Source: Chromera velia (taxonomy: Eukaryota; Sar; Chromeraceae). From it: 64,000 nt of DNA. The notes beneath the pieces were generated by a model, which worked only from the letters and a program-made list of their open reading frames with translations, ran no database searches and was not told the origin of the DNA. The DNA is taken from contig JAHBMJ010005786.1 of assembly GCA_018398765.1 (NCBI GenBank), positions 1 to 64,000 on the forward strand, in the 5' to 3' direction. Shown in pieces: positions 1-11,623 of the stretch; position 1 is the stretch's first letter, and every line of letters starts with the position of its first letter. Both the position numbers and the translations under genes were made by a program.

Positions 1-207
1 ATTGGTCTTCACCCAGTCTTCAGCCTCGGCCAGAGCCCACACGACGTCATCCCTCCAGGACCGAAGGAGCCGAAGCACCCTCTCAGGAGTGTAACCGTCA
101 ACCACACGGCCGACGAAGGGCACACGGGATCGGACCTGCCCAAAGAACTCATCCACCCTCAAATCAAGCCGACGAACAAGCGAACCAGTCGTCATAGTGT
201 CTGTCAT
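1..207 (-). CDS. Partial hypothetical protein, N-terminal part, runs off the left edge
   Basis: An open minus-strand frame starts with ATG at 207 and stays open to base 1 (69 codons). It begins MTDTMTTGSLVRRLDLRV and is Arg- and Val-rich with a probable helical stretch (PERVLRLLRSWRDDVVWAL). I do not recognise the family. Composition is GC-balanced and codon-like, in contrast with the AT-rich sequence further upstream (540-1100). A GCGCGC-rich patch at about 445-530 lies in its presumed promoter, as in other promoter intervals here. It could be a host gene or the first ORF of a retroelement; the window ends too early to tell. Confidence 0.35.
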   Translation of the reverse strand, partial: MTDTMTTGSLVRRLDLRVDEFFGQVRSRVPFVGRVVDGYTPERVLRLLRSWRDDVVWALAEAEDWVKTN

Positions 208-2281
208 AATCAGAAGAGACGCGAACTTGAGATCAAAGCCACGCCACAGAAGTTACAGTTGCTTTGTGTGTAAACGGATTCGGCGGAGTCGAACTCTTTG
301 CGTACGAGAAACGACGCAGAGACGTAACCTGACAAGTTGACGAACGTATCGACAATCAAATGCTCACATTGAAACTGATTGCATGATCACGATCTCAGTT
401 TCAAAGTTTCAGATCGACGTCACACGTGCATGGCCCCCGATCGAAATTAACGCCGCGCGCTTTCTGCGTGACGCGGGTCGCGCTGGCAACGCGCTGCATG
501 GAACGAACTTTTGCGCGCAAAGCAGGGGGCCAACAAGTAATTAGCCGTGCCAAAATATCAAATTTTGTCACTCAAGTGAGTGCTCTATGAGGAGTCCGAT
601 AGAATGCTATGTAAAAATGAGACCAGAAGACATAAGAAAAATAAAAAAGAAAAAATAAAAGTGAATACGAAGAAAAGGTATGCGCAGAATATTAAAAGAA
701 TGAAATAATTTTATCAAATAACCTTAATGGGTTTAAATAGGTTTAAACGTCACCTCTTCAGAACCTTGACCAATACAATATAATACAATCAACCTCCCCA
801 ACAATTTCACAACAAACGGCAGTAGCTAACAGTAGCAGACAGTTTTAAGTGAAAGCAAACCTAGTCTAAATCTCGTTTTAATTAAGAAATCGGAAAAAAA
901 AAGTATGATACATTGTGTGTACATTTCAATTTCAAAGACAATTTGTCAAAAGAGTTTTCTTTAGTTCGCTTTTTCTCTAAAACAACTGTTCTTTGTAGTT
1001 CTTTAGCTGTCAACATATATTTAAAAATATATAAAAGTACATATGTTGCAAACAATTAAATATATATATAATATGTATATTCCAGTTTTTGAGATTTATG
1101 TTTTTTTGGGGGGGGGACTCGCCTTGATCTTGTCGATCTGTCTCTTTCGATATGATTTAAGATGATTGAACCTTCAAGTGTATCACAACGCAACATTTGA
1201 TTCATGATTTGAACGTATGCGTAAATTGAAAGCTCATGAGAGCTTGAGCCATACGTACTGCAGCTCTTGACTTACATCTTAGCTTGCATCAGGTCACGAG
1301 ACGGTAGAATCAAATCAGAACCACAGTGTTACCACACTCATGCGTGTACATTTGTGAAAGCGCAACGGCCCTCGTTGAAGGCCAGCAGGCAGGCAGGCAG
1401 GCAGCTTGGCAGGATGGAGCCGTTCTTCGATCATGTCTCTTGTACGCTCTGTCGATCTGTCTGTCTGTCTGCCTGTGGTGATGGACCGAACCACTGTCTT
1501 CAGCTGAATAGAACTTGAATTGAAGCAGACGGACGCACAGACAATTCAGCACAAGGACGGTAGGCCAATGCAGGGTCACACTCCTAAAGAACAGATGCAT
1601 GGGAGGCTGGTTGGCTTCTCCTTTCTTGCATACATGTACACACACATGCAGGAAGTCATGAACGAAAGGGAAAAACGAGCACTGACACGCACATCTGTCT
1701 ACGTAGGCTGTTGGATGCCTTCAATTTGAAATTCAACTTTCCTTCGTCCAGTCTCTTTCTTCTTTCCTTCTGTTCATCTAGTTTTCTTGTCCCTTCTTCT
1801 TCATCTCTTCACAAGAGCAAACTGATCTGCTCCTTGCGTTTTATGGCTTTCGCTTTTTCCTCATTCACTCATCCCACACTGAGACTCGCATTCTCGTGGA
1901 ATCCGTCGATCGAGCCTGACGGACCTCTTCATTTCTTTCAATCGAGACAGACAGGCATTCAATCACTGGCTTGAAGAAAGACGCAGGCCTGCCATCATCT
2001 GATTCTCTCTCCTCAATTAAGTGCTCATGCATCATGAGAACAAGCGCAATTAAGAACAGTCAGTCGATGTCATGCCAGCACACACCCACTGAATGGAGCC
2101 TCTAATGAGTCAATGAGCCTGGATTTTCTTCGGTCGGTCTTTCCTTCTGGCGAATTGTCTGGAGACAAGAAAGAGAAAGAGGCCTCTCCCTTCCCGCGCA
2201 TGGACGTGTTGCTTTTCCTTCTTTTCCATCCATCCACCTCTCTTTGACAAACGCAGACAGAAACCTCTTCCTCCTTTGTTA

Positions 2282-2319
<38 letters not shown>

Positions 2320-2357
2320 GCGTATGTCTGTCTGTCCCTCTCGCTAGCGGTCCATTC
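208..2357. other. Intergenic, no gene seen
   Basis: Upstream flank of the partial gene and downstream flank of the metacaspase. Bases 445-530 are rich in GCGCGC and CpG. Bases 540-1110 are strongly AT-rich with A-runs and (TA)-type stretches. From about 1370 the sequence returns to mixed composition with short CAGG, CTGT and CT runs (CT run near 2287-2315). Small frames here lack splice-consistent partners or recognisable domains. Confidence 0.6.
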
Positions 2358-3171
2358 TCAGAGAAGATCGGAGACTTTGTGGTCGAGAGGGACCTGGACG
2401 GAGGCAGAGAGCTGGGGGACCTGCAGAGAGGGAAAGAAAGGCATTCAGGGACAAAAGAAAGACGATGAAGCAAAATGAACAGTGCAGGCAGCAGAGAACT
2501 TAAGGTGCAAGCACAGGAAGGAAGCAAGGCGCGCGAGCGAAACCCTCAGAGCCAACTGAGAAACTAGCTCTGTGAAGGCTGTTAAAGGGAGAATATGAGA
2601 GGGACACTATCGAGAGTGTATTTGCACATCTGATGAAGAAATCGGTCGTCATCGCACGTTATCGAGCAACCTCGTCTCTGCGACGTTTTGCCTCTCTCAC
2701 AAAGCCCGTGAATTTAGAGATAGCTATGGGCTGATGGGCCAAAAAAGCACTGCACTCTGATTGATTCTCCCCCTACCTGATCGAATCCCTTCTCCGCGAG
2801 GATTTTCCTCATGCGGTCGAGCAACTCGATGAAGGACATCTCCTCCTTCGGCTTCTCCCCCAACGCCTGCAGAAGGGCGTTAGTGCATGCCCCGCCTGCC
2901 CCACCGGGACCGCAGGTGTCCGGCAGCTTGAAGTCCTTCACGCTCGCGACGTCAGCGGAGGTCTGGTGGTCTGCACACAGTCAGAACAGAAAAATGCCAA
3001 TACGCGGATAGAGAGCCGGAAAGAAGGAAGGAAGTCTTTGACACTTGCGACATCTCCAGCGGTGCAGGGGGTCACGGTGCCGGGATACTGAGTGAGTCGG
3101 CCGGAATAAGGGAACTTTATGACTGAATACGGACAGGAGGCGGCGACCTTATCGGCAGAGACAGACAAGAC

Positions 3172-3208
<37 letters not shown>

Positions 3209-3365
3209 GTACGTTTTAGAGAGATAGAGAGACAAGGAAAACGAACAAAAAAAAAAAGAAAGAAAAGAGAAGGAACGAGATGCGAAACATTCTCTTTCTC
3301 TCACAAGATTCCCGGAGGGGGGGGGGGGGGGGGGGCATCTCTGCTTTCAACAAGCAACACACACA

Positions 3366-3419
<54 letters not shown>

Positions 3420-4533
3420 CAGAGAGGGGGGGAAGGAGGGTCAACAAGAAAGAGGAGACAGAGGGAGCGCCTGTGAGAAGAGAGGCGACATGCAGACAAA
3501 AAAATCGAGAGCAGCAAAGCGGGCGAACAGACCTACCTACCTGCACACCCAGAGATCATCAGAGCTTCGCACATCGCCTCCACCTTGCTTGTCCTCTCGA
3601 ACCGGGCCTCGTCACTGCCGCCCTCTGCCTCGCCCTTTTTCATGTTCTGCTCAGGTACAGACACACAGAAAGAGACAACGAACTGAACCCACACCCATCC
3701 GCATAGCACACGTACATGCAGCAAAAAAAGGAAGTGATGCCCCACCTTCCCCTGGCCGATCACAACATCGCAACTTCTTCTTTCCCTCCCTCCCTCCCTC
3801 CCTCCTTCCTTCCTTCCTTCCTTCCTTCCAAATTGCCTTCAAAGAGTCGACCATGCAACCAAGTGCCCAAGGTGGGGGCGTTGTTTGCTGCTTTCTCTTC
3901 TTCCCTTTCCCCGGCCACAAATCAATGGCTCCCAATGTGAGCAACAACAGAAATCCAAACAACAGACCCTAGGACAAACCAACAGACAGAGAGACGCACC
4001 GACGAACCAACCCACCAACCTGCACGTTCCTCATGATGACCTTGCCGAGGTCCAGGCCGTTCTTGATCAGACTCTTGGCGTTCTGAAAGTCCCACTTCAT
4101 GTTCTGCACCATCGACGGAATGCCGTCCCACCAGCTGCTCGGAAGGAAGGAAGCAAGCAGAAAAGCGTCAAAGGAAATTAAGGGAAAGGCAGCTTACTAA
4201 ACAAGACATGCCAAGAGAGAAAAGAAAAAAGAGATACCGATCCTTATTAATTTCCTCTGGACAGCAAGCAAGCGCACTCGATCCGACCAATCAGCTGGAC
4301 TGGGATCAGATTGAACCAGCAGCTCATTCCTTCATTTATGGACTCGCAGCAAAACCAACACGGGCAGGCAGAGACCCTTGGGTGGTCTTTTTTCTTTGTG
4401 TGTCTGTGTGTGTGTGTGTTCCCGCCTGCTCCATGCCGTCTGCATCGACCGACCACCGGCCGTACCTTCCACTCTCTCTCTGCCTCTCCAAAAGAAAACT
4501 GAATTGAGAGACAGACGGCGTACCACAAAAAAA

Positions 4534-4565
<32 letters not shown>

Positions 4566-4593
4566 GGATGGACAGACAAAAAGAAAGAAAGAA

Positions 4594-4625
<32 letters not shown>

Positions 4626-5356
4626 AACGAAAGAGCAATCGCAGACTTACTTCTTGCAGTTCTCGGCCGTTGCCTGCATTCATTCGTACATTCAGCGATA
4701 GTAAGTGCACCAAGAGGTCACCCAAGGAAAGGGGTGCTTGGAGAGAACAAATGAAGGATCATGTGAGATATGGAAACAGCCTCGCTAGAAGTTTTCAGGT
4801 ACGGGACGGGAGGCGAGGGTCATAAAAGGAACAAGAAAAAAAGGGGGGGGATCGAGGTTCCCCTGACTTGAAGGGAAACCGAAGAAGAAGAAGAAGAAAA
4901 AGAAGAAAGAGACGTGCAGGGGAACAGTGTATCAATCCATCAGAAGAGAAACAACGCACCGAAGCATCCTCCCTCAGAGGGTTTTACCAATCGGAAATGA
5001 GAGAACAGAGCAAACACACAGTGATTCTCCTCTTTTTCCTTTTCTCTTTCTTTTGTTTCATTCGCTTCTCTCTCCTCTCTAGATTCCCGCAATCCCCCCC
5101 TCTCCCCTTCCCCCTAACCTTGAAGACGAAGGGCAGGTCCAGCGCCGTTCCAGAGTGGCAGCAGTCGAACAGGCACACGAGGCGGGTGCCCTGGGGGAGA
5201 GACTGCGGGCGAGGATGTGCATGCATGGGGTCAATCGAAGTCCGAAAATACCAGAAAGAAAGAAATATCGATCGAGGAGGGAGGGCTTCATCCATCCACG
5301 AAAAGGGAAATCAATAATAATAGACACAAAATCGATTTATGATTGGACGTCCACCC

Positions 5357-5392
<36 letters not shown>

Positions 5393-8184
5393 CGATTGAT
5401 TGATTGATTGATTCATTGACTGATTGACTGAGTGAATGAATGAGTGAATGAGGGGAAAAAAGAAGAAATGCAAACAACAATCAAAAGTTGAACGGTGAGA
5501 GAACCTTGCTTGCAAACAAAGACAGTGAGAACCTCCCGAGTCCTGCGTGTGCCCTATTCTTCCACTCCTGGGTTGCATTTCATCTGAATTCATCAGACTG
5601 TCTCACAGCCCTAGCAGACCTTCTTGGCTTTCTGTTCTGAAGAGTACAGAGCCAATCTACAGGTCACTGTCCCTCTACCCCCCCCTTGCCTCCTCTAACT
5701 AGCCGATCCAAAAAAACACAAAAAACCGAAAGAACGGACCTTCACGAGGATGTCGTACACCTCTGCACCAACTCAGCAGACAAAACAGCAGAAATCAAGT
5801 CGGTATAAATCAGTATGAACGTTCACACAGAAGGAGAACGAGCAATTGTCGGGAAGCAGACACGACTGAACGAACTGAGAATGGCACTCAAAAAAGAGAG
5901 AGACTGCATAAACGTTCGTTCACTCATTGCCTAGCTCTATCGGCTGGAGACGAGACCACACGCTCTATCTCGATCGGACTTCTGAAGCGTCTCCAGCGCA
6001 TACGCCAACCCGAAGAGCTAGTCCAAAAGAGTCCGCTTGAATGAGAACGGCCGCAAGACATAGACAAAATGGCCCAGGTCTCCCCCCTTCTTTTCGTCAA
6101 AACATAAACCTGTGCCTGCCTCCCTTTCCTTCCCGGCAGTCAGCCACAATTTTGCCCAACACCCAACAGACAGAGGGAGGTGATGTAGCTCGACAAAAAT
6201 CCAAGCACATATTGCGATCACATATTCTCGCCTGCATTTGGTTTTCCTTCCTGACCGACCATCATCTCTGATCATTCCCTTCTGCTGGAAGTCAACAGGA
6301 ATGAGGGTCTCGTCCATCCCGTCCTCCTCGTCTCCAGACTGCAGGCAGGCAGGGAGGGAGCACACGTTTTTATTACAAGCATTTATTTTCAAACAAACAA
6401 ACAAACAAATAAATAAATAAATACATACATACATAAATAAAGGCATCGTCTCCGGACTGCAGGCAGCTAGGGAGCACACGGAGCTAGGCACGGTATTGGA
6501 ATATCATCGCACGGAGAAGATCGCCTCGATTGCAGCAGGCGAAGGCGCGTTCCCCGCAGTCTGAATTGAAAGCTTCGTTGAAAGACGTCACACAGCCACT
6601 CAAGGACCCACACACACGCGCGCACGAACGACAGACAAAAACAAAAGGCAGCAGGAAAGGATGAGTTGCATCCCGCAAGTTTTCTTTCATTTTCGTGTTC
6701 TCAAAGGTAAAAGAATGACAACAAGACTGGGAAAACCTAACGAACGAAAGACTGTTCTTATTCCCTCAGACAATCAATCAAGCCCAGTACTTGTTGACTG
6801 ACATCATCGGGCATTTGCCCCCCATGCCCCGAGTAGTGCATGAAGAGCACGTCCCCTTCCTTCGCGTTCTCGACAAGCCACCGCATGCCTGCCCTCAGAT
6901 TGTCCCCAGTCGGCCGCTCAGGGGATCCCTCAGCGTGGTCGTCTGTGAGGACCTTCATCTCTTCTTCACTGAATCCCTGCAGGCAGTCAGGCACAGACAT
7001 GACATCCACATGCACGTACGTGCAGTTTGCCGGTCTTGTCTTGTCTTGTTTTGTCATTTCTCTGTGTAGCTATCTATCTAATCTTCCTTCCGCAGAAAAG
7101 CGCTGCAAGTTGAAGCCAGTGGAAAGGAAAGAAGTACCTGCTCCGCACACCTGTGGAGGTCATGAAGAGAATTGTCAATAAAAAAATGTCGACTGAAGGT
7201 ATTCGAGTATGCGTCTCTGGCTGCTGTGCTACAGGCTGCGTCTTTCTTTCTGCCCGTGCACCTACCTGCTGGCTCAGGAGCCATCCCTAGGTAGACACTT
7301 CTGTATGAAAACGAATGCATACCTGCTGGAGGAGCCATCCCTTGATGGATGCGACGTCGTTGATGCACCCACGGAGCTCCCCTGCATGCATGCAGAGAAT
7401 TGAGGGGAGGGAACAAGGAAGGAAATACTTCGAGGAGTTCATCTCCAAAGACAGATGTCATCCTAGGGGCAGCAGGAGACACAAGCACCACAACTAGTGG
7501 ATGCCACTAAGAAAGAGATACAGAATCAACCTCGTTCGAGTTGCAGGCTTTTTCCAGGTGAAATCACCCTCTGGTTCCTGAAAGGCCGTCCAAGGAGTCT
7601 CCACACAACCACCATTCCCCCTACACAGAGCACACGAACCCACTATGCAGCAGTCACATGTACACACATACATCAAACATACACACATGCATGCATGGAA
7701 ATATCGAGGCATGCATGCAGACCCATGCGCACACGCGGACTCACTGACCAGGGTTCTGCCCAATGTAGTTGATGCCCACAAGGAGGGCTCTGCGCTTGCC
7801 ATCCAGAGCCTGCAGGGTGTGGGGGGCAGAACGGCGGAGAGAGCATACCCTGGAATGAACGAGAGGAGTTGAACGGCAATGGAGCTCCACGCTGCTCTTG
7901 AGAGAAAGGGGGGGGGAGGACTCAAGAAGACTGGAAAGGAGCAGACTGCGCGAGTGCTTCCTCGAGGATCAGAGTGCTCAGCTTTCTTTTCTTATCTCTC
8001 TATCGTGTGCCGTCTCCTCTTCTGACTGACTGACTGACTCTGGATCCGAAGGGGGGTCTGTCAGACTTCTCCTCTTGTTGGTGCTGAGCTCCTCCGGATG
8101 GGACATCGAGGACCTCTCCGAGGGCTTCCTGAGCGAGGCCTGCGACGTCCACCCCAGTCTCCTTCTGGATGTTCTGGGCCAAGT
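2358..8184 (-). CDS. Metacaspase (caspase-like cysteine protease, peptidase C14), multi-exon; first exon not found
   Basis: Cysteine protease expected to cut after Arg/Lys, in a family linked to stress and cell death. Thirteen phase-consistent exons: 8184-8039, 7809-7749, 7381-7323, 6976-6803, 6338-6260, 5762-5740, 5202-5119, 4673-4651, 4134-4020, 3646-3541, 2970-2777 and 2420-2358 with TGA at 2358-2360 (12 certain), plus an unidentified 5' exon. They give about 374 residues. Landmarks in order: RRALLVGINYIG strand (about residue 55), ELRGCINDV, VLTDDH, the catalytic His in HYSGHGGQ (about 139), DGMDETLIPVDF, and the catalytic Cys in DCCHSG (about 195; the usual form is DSCHSG). The p10 part has SGCADHQTSADV and GGACTNALLQAL and ends VPQLSAS...SDLL. 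The order p20 then p10 with a short linker fits a type I layout. The exon 8184-8039 donor is the least certain boundary. Three introns hold diverged copies of neighbouring exon edges. Divergent from the acylphosphatase gene. Confidence 0.93.
3031..3083 (-). repeat. Intronic diverged copy of the start of the exon at 2970-2777
   Basis: About 100 bases upstream (in transcript sense) of the exon that encodes TSADVASVKDFKLP, the intron contains a stretch that would read TAGDVASVKDF. Differences between the copies are mostly at third codon positions or a two-base shift. It has no good donor at its end, so it looks like a relic rather than a usable exon. Confidence 0.7.
3171..3430. repeat. Simple repeats: (CAGA)n, G-run, (CA)n(GA)n
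   Basis: Tandem CAGA units at about 3171-3208, a G homopolymer at about 3317-3335, then a CA tract running directly into a GA tract at about 3356-3428. All lie in a metacaspase intron. The frames translated across them are artefacts. Confidence 0.9.
6443..6481 (-). repeat. Intronic copy of the acceptor region of the metacaspase exon at 6338-6260
   Basis: About 38 bases repeat, at roughly 80 percent identity by eye, the polypyrimidine tract, the AG (copy AG at 6458-6457, true AG at 6340-6339) and the first exon bases that encode SGDE. Offset about 118 bases, same orientation. The copy keeps an intact AG, so it could act as a cryptic acceptor. Confidence 0.75.
7263..7288 (-). repeat. Intronic copy of the 3' end and donor of the metacaspase exon at 7381-7323
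   Basis: Bases 7322-7347 (exon end plus GTATG donor) are repeated at 7263-7288 with a three-base insertion. The copy retains a GTAGGT donor. It lies about 60 bases downstream in the transcript sense. Confidence 0.75.
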
Positions 8185-8883
8185 CTGCACACAGGCAGAT
8201 GGAGAGAGGATGAACGAAGATGACACATTGGATGAAATCGGAAACTGCATCGGAAAGGACGAAGAGATTCAGACTCACTCGAAAGAAAGTTCATTTTTTC
8301 AGTTTGGAGACGGGGAAGATTCTCGTGTTTCCTAGCTTTCGGAGTTTCAACGCGAGAGCAGGTGCTGGTGCACTGACAGGGCGATGGTGAGTCTCGCACA
8401 CAGAAAGGCCGAATCAATTCTTTTGATCGGTGATTATCGAGTCCGCTGAGAAGTGAAACTGCCGCCTTTTATTAATAGACGCACGAACTTCTCCCCATGC
8501 AGGTGTGCGTCTCCTGCAGAGACGTCCCAATGATGCATGGTCCCGAAAAGAGATTTTCCAAAATTTCACTCATGACCATTCACCCTAGCTTTCCGGGGCC
8601 ACATGCATCATTCAGTCCGAGCTAACTTTTCACCCGCGGCCATGAAGATTGACCGAGCTAACTCAGTGCATGGCGAGCTCAATTCCAAGGTAGACGGATT
8701 GAGTCGATTTGTGGCGTCGTCATCTTGTATTAATTGTGAGCGACAGAAGATGAGGAAGACTCGTAGGCAACTCCGCAGGACAAGCAGTCACAGTGACAGG
8801 AGTAAAAGTTCTACTTCATCCACCGAGAGGAGATCGAAACAGCTGCACCAGGAGACAGTCAGTCTGAGTCTTCAGATGCATGC
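8185..8883. promoter_or_regulatory. Divergent upstream region, metacaspase (-) / acylphosphatase (+)
   Basis: Seven hundred bases between the first resolved metacaspase exon and the acylphosphatase ATG. It must hold the first metacaspase exon (a 1-base phase at the 8184 boundary requires one) and both promoters. No clear TATA box. A plus-strand frame at 8603-8887 overlaps the acylphosphatase start and is probably 5' UTR. Confidence 0.5.
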
Positions 8884-10678
8884 ATGAACTTCCTGTCTCG
8901 GTCTTTGCTCTGGTGCGTTTCTCTGGTGATTCTTTGTGTGAGTCCAGCAGAACGCTGGGCAGCCTCAGCCTTCAATCCCTCAACTGGAGGCTTAGATAGC
9001 CCGTCCGTTGGCTCTCAGCCCTCCTTTTCCCGTCTCGCTGAAGGCACGCAGGAGTGTGGTGATCCAGAGGGAATGAAGAAGCTGGCGTTCGAAGTATACG
9101 GAAAGGTTCAGGGTCAGTGTCGTCAGTGCGTTTCTGATCGAGAGGAAACAATCGCGATAAAGAGAGGAGTCGGCTGGATAATTGAAATTGTCGCCATTTG
9201 GTTCATTAGTGCGTGCGTACAAATATAAATACTTGGCAATGGGTTTGAAAATCAAAATGAATATTGGTGCTCAGGGAGCTTCCGGTTCTCTCCTCTTTAC
9301 TTCTCTCCCATTCTCTTTTCCTTTCTTCTGTTCTGTGTAACGGTCCGTGTGCGTTCGAAGAGTTGAGCAAGAGGAGACCCTGGCTCCGTGCGTACCGGCA
9401 ATTAAAGATGAAGGCCGAGTTGACGAGAGGGCTTAGACAGTTGTTCATTCTCTAGGGTGTCTACCTGCCGGTGTGCCTATCTTTGCCTTCTTCTCGTCTC
9501 TACCCGTTTTGTGCGTGTTATGAATCATGCGGTAAAGAAGCGAACAGTGCACCTGCACATTGATTGGCTGGCTGCCTGCCTGCCTGTGGGCCTGTGCGTC
9601 TGGCTGCTGGATGACTATGCAGGCGTGTATTTCCGGAAATACACGAAGAGGGAGGCCGAGAGGCTTGGGCTGGTGGGGTGGTGCGAGAACTCAAAGAAGG
9701 GCACCGTGGTTGGGGAGGTGGAGGGACAGACGGCGGCTGTGAACGCCATGTGAGTGAGTGAGCTTGCCTTCGTGTTTCCTCTTTCCCTTCTTTCGCCCCA
9801 GTGACTCTCTGCTCTGCCTCCTTCCATCCGTCCCTTTCTCCCTTCCTCTCTTTCTCACTTGGTCTGTCCCTCCCTTCTCACTCTTTCCTTCATCCCTTCT
9901 TGCCTTCCTTGATTTTTTTAATTCATTCCCTCCCTCCCGACTTCCTGAATTTTGCTCTTTTTTTGAAGGCACCGCCCCATCCGTTTCTCTCTTGCCGCCG
10001 CGCCCTTCTGCCAAGCCGCCCCACCCCGCCATCCCTCTGTCTTCTTCTCTCTCTCCCTGTGTGTGTTCGCTTGCGTGTGTNNNNNNNNNNNNNNNNNNNN
10101 NNNNNNNNNNNNNNNNNNNNNNNNNNNNNNNNNNNNNNNNNNNNNNNNNNNNNNNNNNNNNNNNNNNNNNNNNNNNNNNNNNNNNCAACAGGGGGCAGCA
10201 CACATCCTAGGAGTCTGCATCAATTCAAAATCACGGCCCGTCAAAGTTGTTGGCGAAATGTCGTGTCCATATTAAATACCAACTTCATTCCGGTACTGCG
10301 CACAGTCTGAAGGAAGGAAGAAGGAACAACTCTCTGACTGGATCCGTTGGGTTATTTGTGCAAGCAAAAAGGCACCAATCACTCTTCGACTCAATCAATC
10401 ACTTGGTTCGTTTACGCATGCAGGCGTCATTGGTTGGGTCACGTTGGAAGTCCTTCGAGCAGAATTCAAAAATTGGAGACTCTCAAGGAGGAGGTCATAG
10501 ATCAGACTTCATTCAAATCTTTCTCCGTACGTCTTTGCTGAATGTGCTTGTCTGTGTGTTTGCATGTTTTTGGTTCTTTCCCTCATGTTTAATCTTGTTC
10601 TTCCTATCTCCATGCCTCTCAGTTTCTTTTTCTTTCCGTGTGTGTTGTTGTTGCTGTTGTTGTTGTTCATGTTCTTGT

Positions 10679-10754
<76 letters not shown>

Positions 10755-11623
10755 CGCGACTCTTTTGTTTTTGCTACAAGTTTTTTTTTTTTTCATGTTT
10801 CTAGTGCTGTTCCAGTCGGTGCATCTCTTCGGGCGTAGGATTTGTCGTTTGCGTGGCACTTGATCTTGTGCTACGGGTGGCAAGTCCTTCGAAGTTATAT
10901 TTTGTCCATTCATCTTTTCTCTTTTGTTCTAGCTCTCTTTCTTTCGGCCTTTCCTTTTTTCGTACTCTGCTTCCTTCCTTGCTTCCTCACTCTCTCCTTT
11001 CTTCCTTTCTTCCTTTCTTCCTTTCTTCCTTTCTTCCTTCCTTCCTCACTCTCTCCTTTCTTCCTTTCTTCCTTCCTTGCTTGCTTTCTTCCTTCCTTCC
11101 TTGCTTCCTCACTCTGTCCTTTCTTCCTGTCTTCCTTGCTTCCTTGCTTTCTCACTCTCTCCTTCCTTCCTTCCTTGCTTCCTTCCTTCCTCACTCTCTC
11201 CTTTCTTCCTTGCTTCCTTTCTTCCTTTCTTCTTTTCTTCCTTCCTTCCTTGCTTCCTCACTCTCTCCTTTCTTCCTTTCGTCCTTTCTTCCTTTCGTCC
11301 TTCCTCCCTTCCTTCCTTGCTTCCTTCCTTCCATTCTCCCTTCCTTGCTTCCTTCCTTCCTTCCATTCTCCCTTCCTTGCTTCCTTCCTTGCTTCCTTCC
11401 TTCCTTCCCTCCCTCCTTCCTTCATTCATTCGTTTTTTTCTTCCCTCCTTCTTTTGGTTTCTTGCGTCCTAGTTTCGCAACCTTGTGTGTGTGTTTCCTG
11501 TTTTCCGCTTTTCAAGTGCTAACTGATTTTTTCCGTCTTCCCCTGCTAACTCCACTCTTCTCACGTACACTCGGTCATCTGCCATTTCTGGCATTCTCTC
11601 TTTGTTTGCAGATCCGCAGATAA
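8884..11623 (+). CDS. Acylphosphatase, probably plastid-targeted; 4 exons
   Basis: Small enzyme that hydrolyses acyl phosphates. Exons 8884-9112, 9623-9749, 10424-10526 and 11612-11623 join in phase to 156 residues ending SFSIRR. The last coding exon is only 12 bases (ATC CGC AGA TAA). The core at about 67-153 carries the family hallmarks: VYGKVQGVYFRKYTK with the catalytic Arg at about 81, GLVGWCEN with the catalytic Asn at about 99, and HVGSPSSRI. The N-terminus is a hydrophobic signal peptide (FLSRSLLWCVSLVILCVS) followed by AASAFNP, the type of Phe motif found after signal peptides of complex-plastid proteins, then a Ser/Thr-rich stretch of about 35 residues. Plastid location is inferred; the catalytic assignment is firm. 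Intron 2 contains the assembly gap and intron 3 long CT/GT and TTCC repeats. Confidence 0.94.
10081..10185. other. Assembly gap (105 N)
   Basis: A run of N inside intron 2 of the acylphosphatase gene. The flanks are pyrimidine-rich on the left (ending in a GT run), so the gap probably hides a simple repeat. It does not affect the coding model. Confidence 0.99.
10681..10758 (+). repeat. Compound microsatellite (CT)n(GT)n(GC)n
   Basis: About 28 bases of CT, then about 36 of GT, then a short CG run, inside acylphosphatase intron 3. Confidence 0.95.
10970..11430 (+). repeat. (TTCC)n-type polypyrimidine tract, about 460 bases
   Basis: Imperfect TTCC/TTTC units broken by CTCACTCTC segments that recur every 60-80 bases, so there is a higher-order repeat. 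The long Phe/Leu/Pro/Ser frames across it are artefacts. Located in acylphosphatase intron 3. Confidence 0.95.

Noticed and set aside
7145-7165. Possible 13-base metacaspase exon (GTGTGCGGAGCAG)
   Set aside because: It breaks the phase; joining 7381-7323 directly to 6976-6803 gives the expected LLQQGFSEEEMKVLTDD.
10842-11623. Long frames rich in Phe, Leu, Pro and Ser
   Set aside because: They translate the TTCC repeat in all three frames; the region is an acylphosphatase intron.
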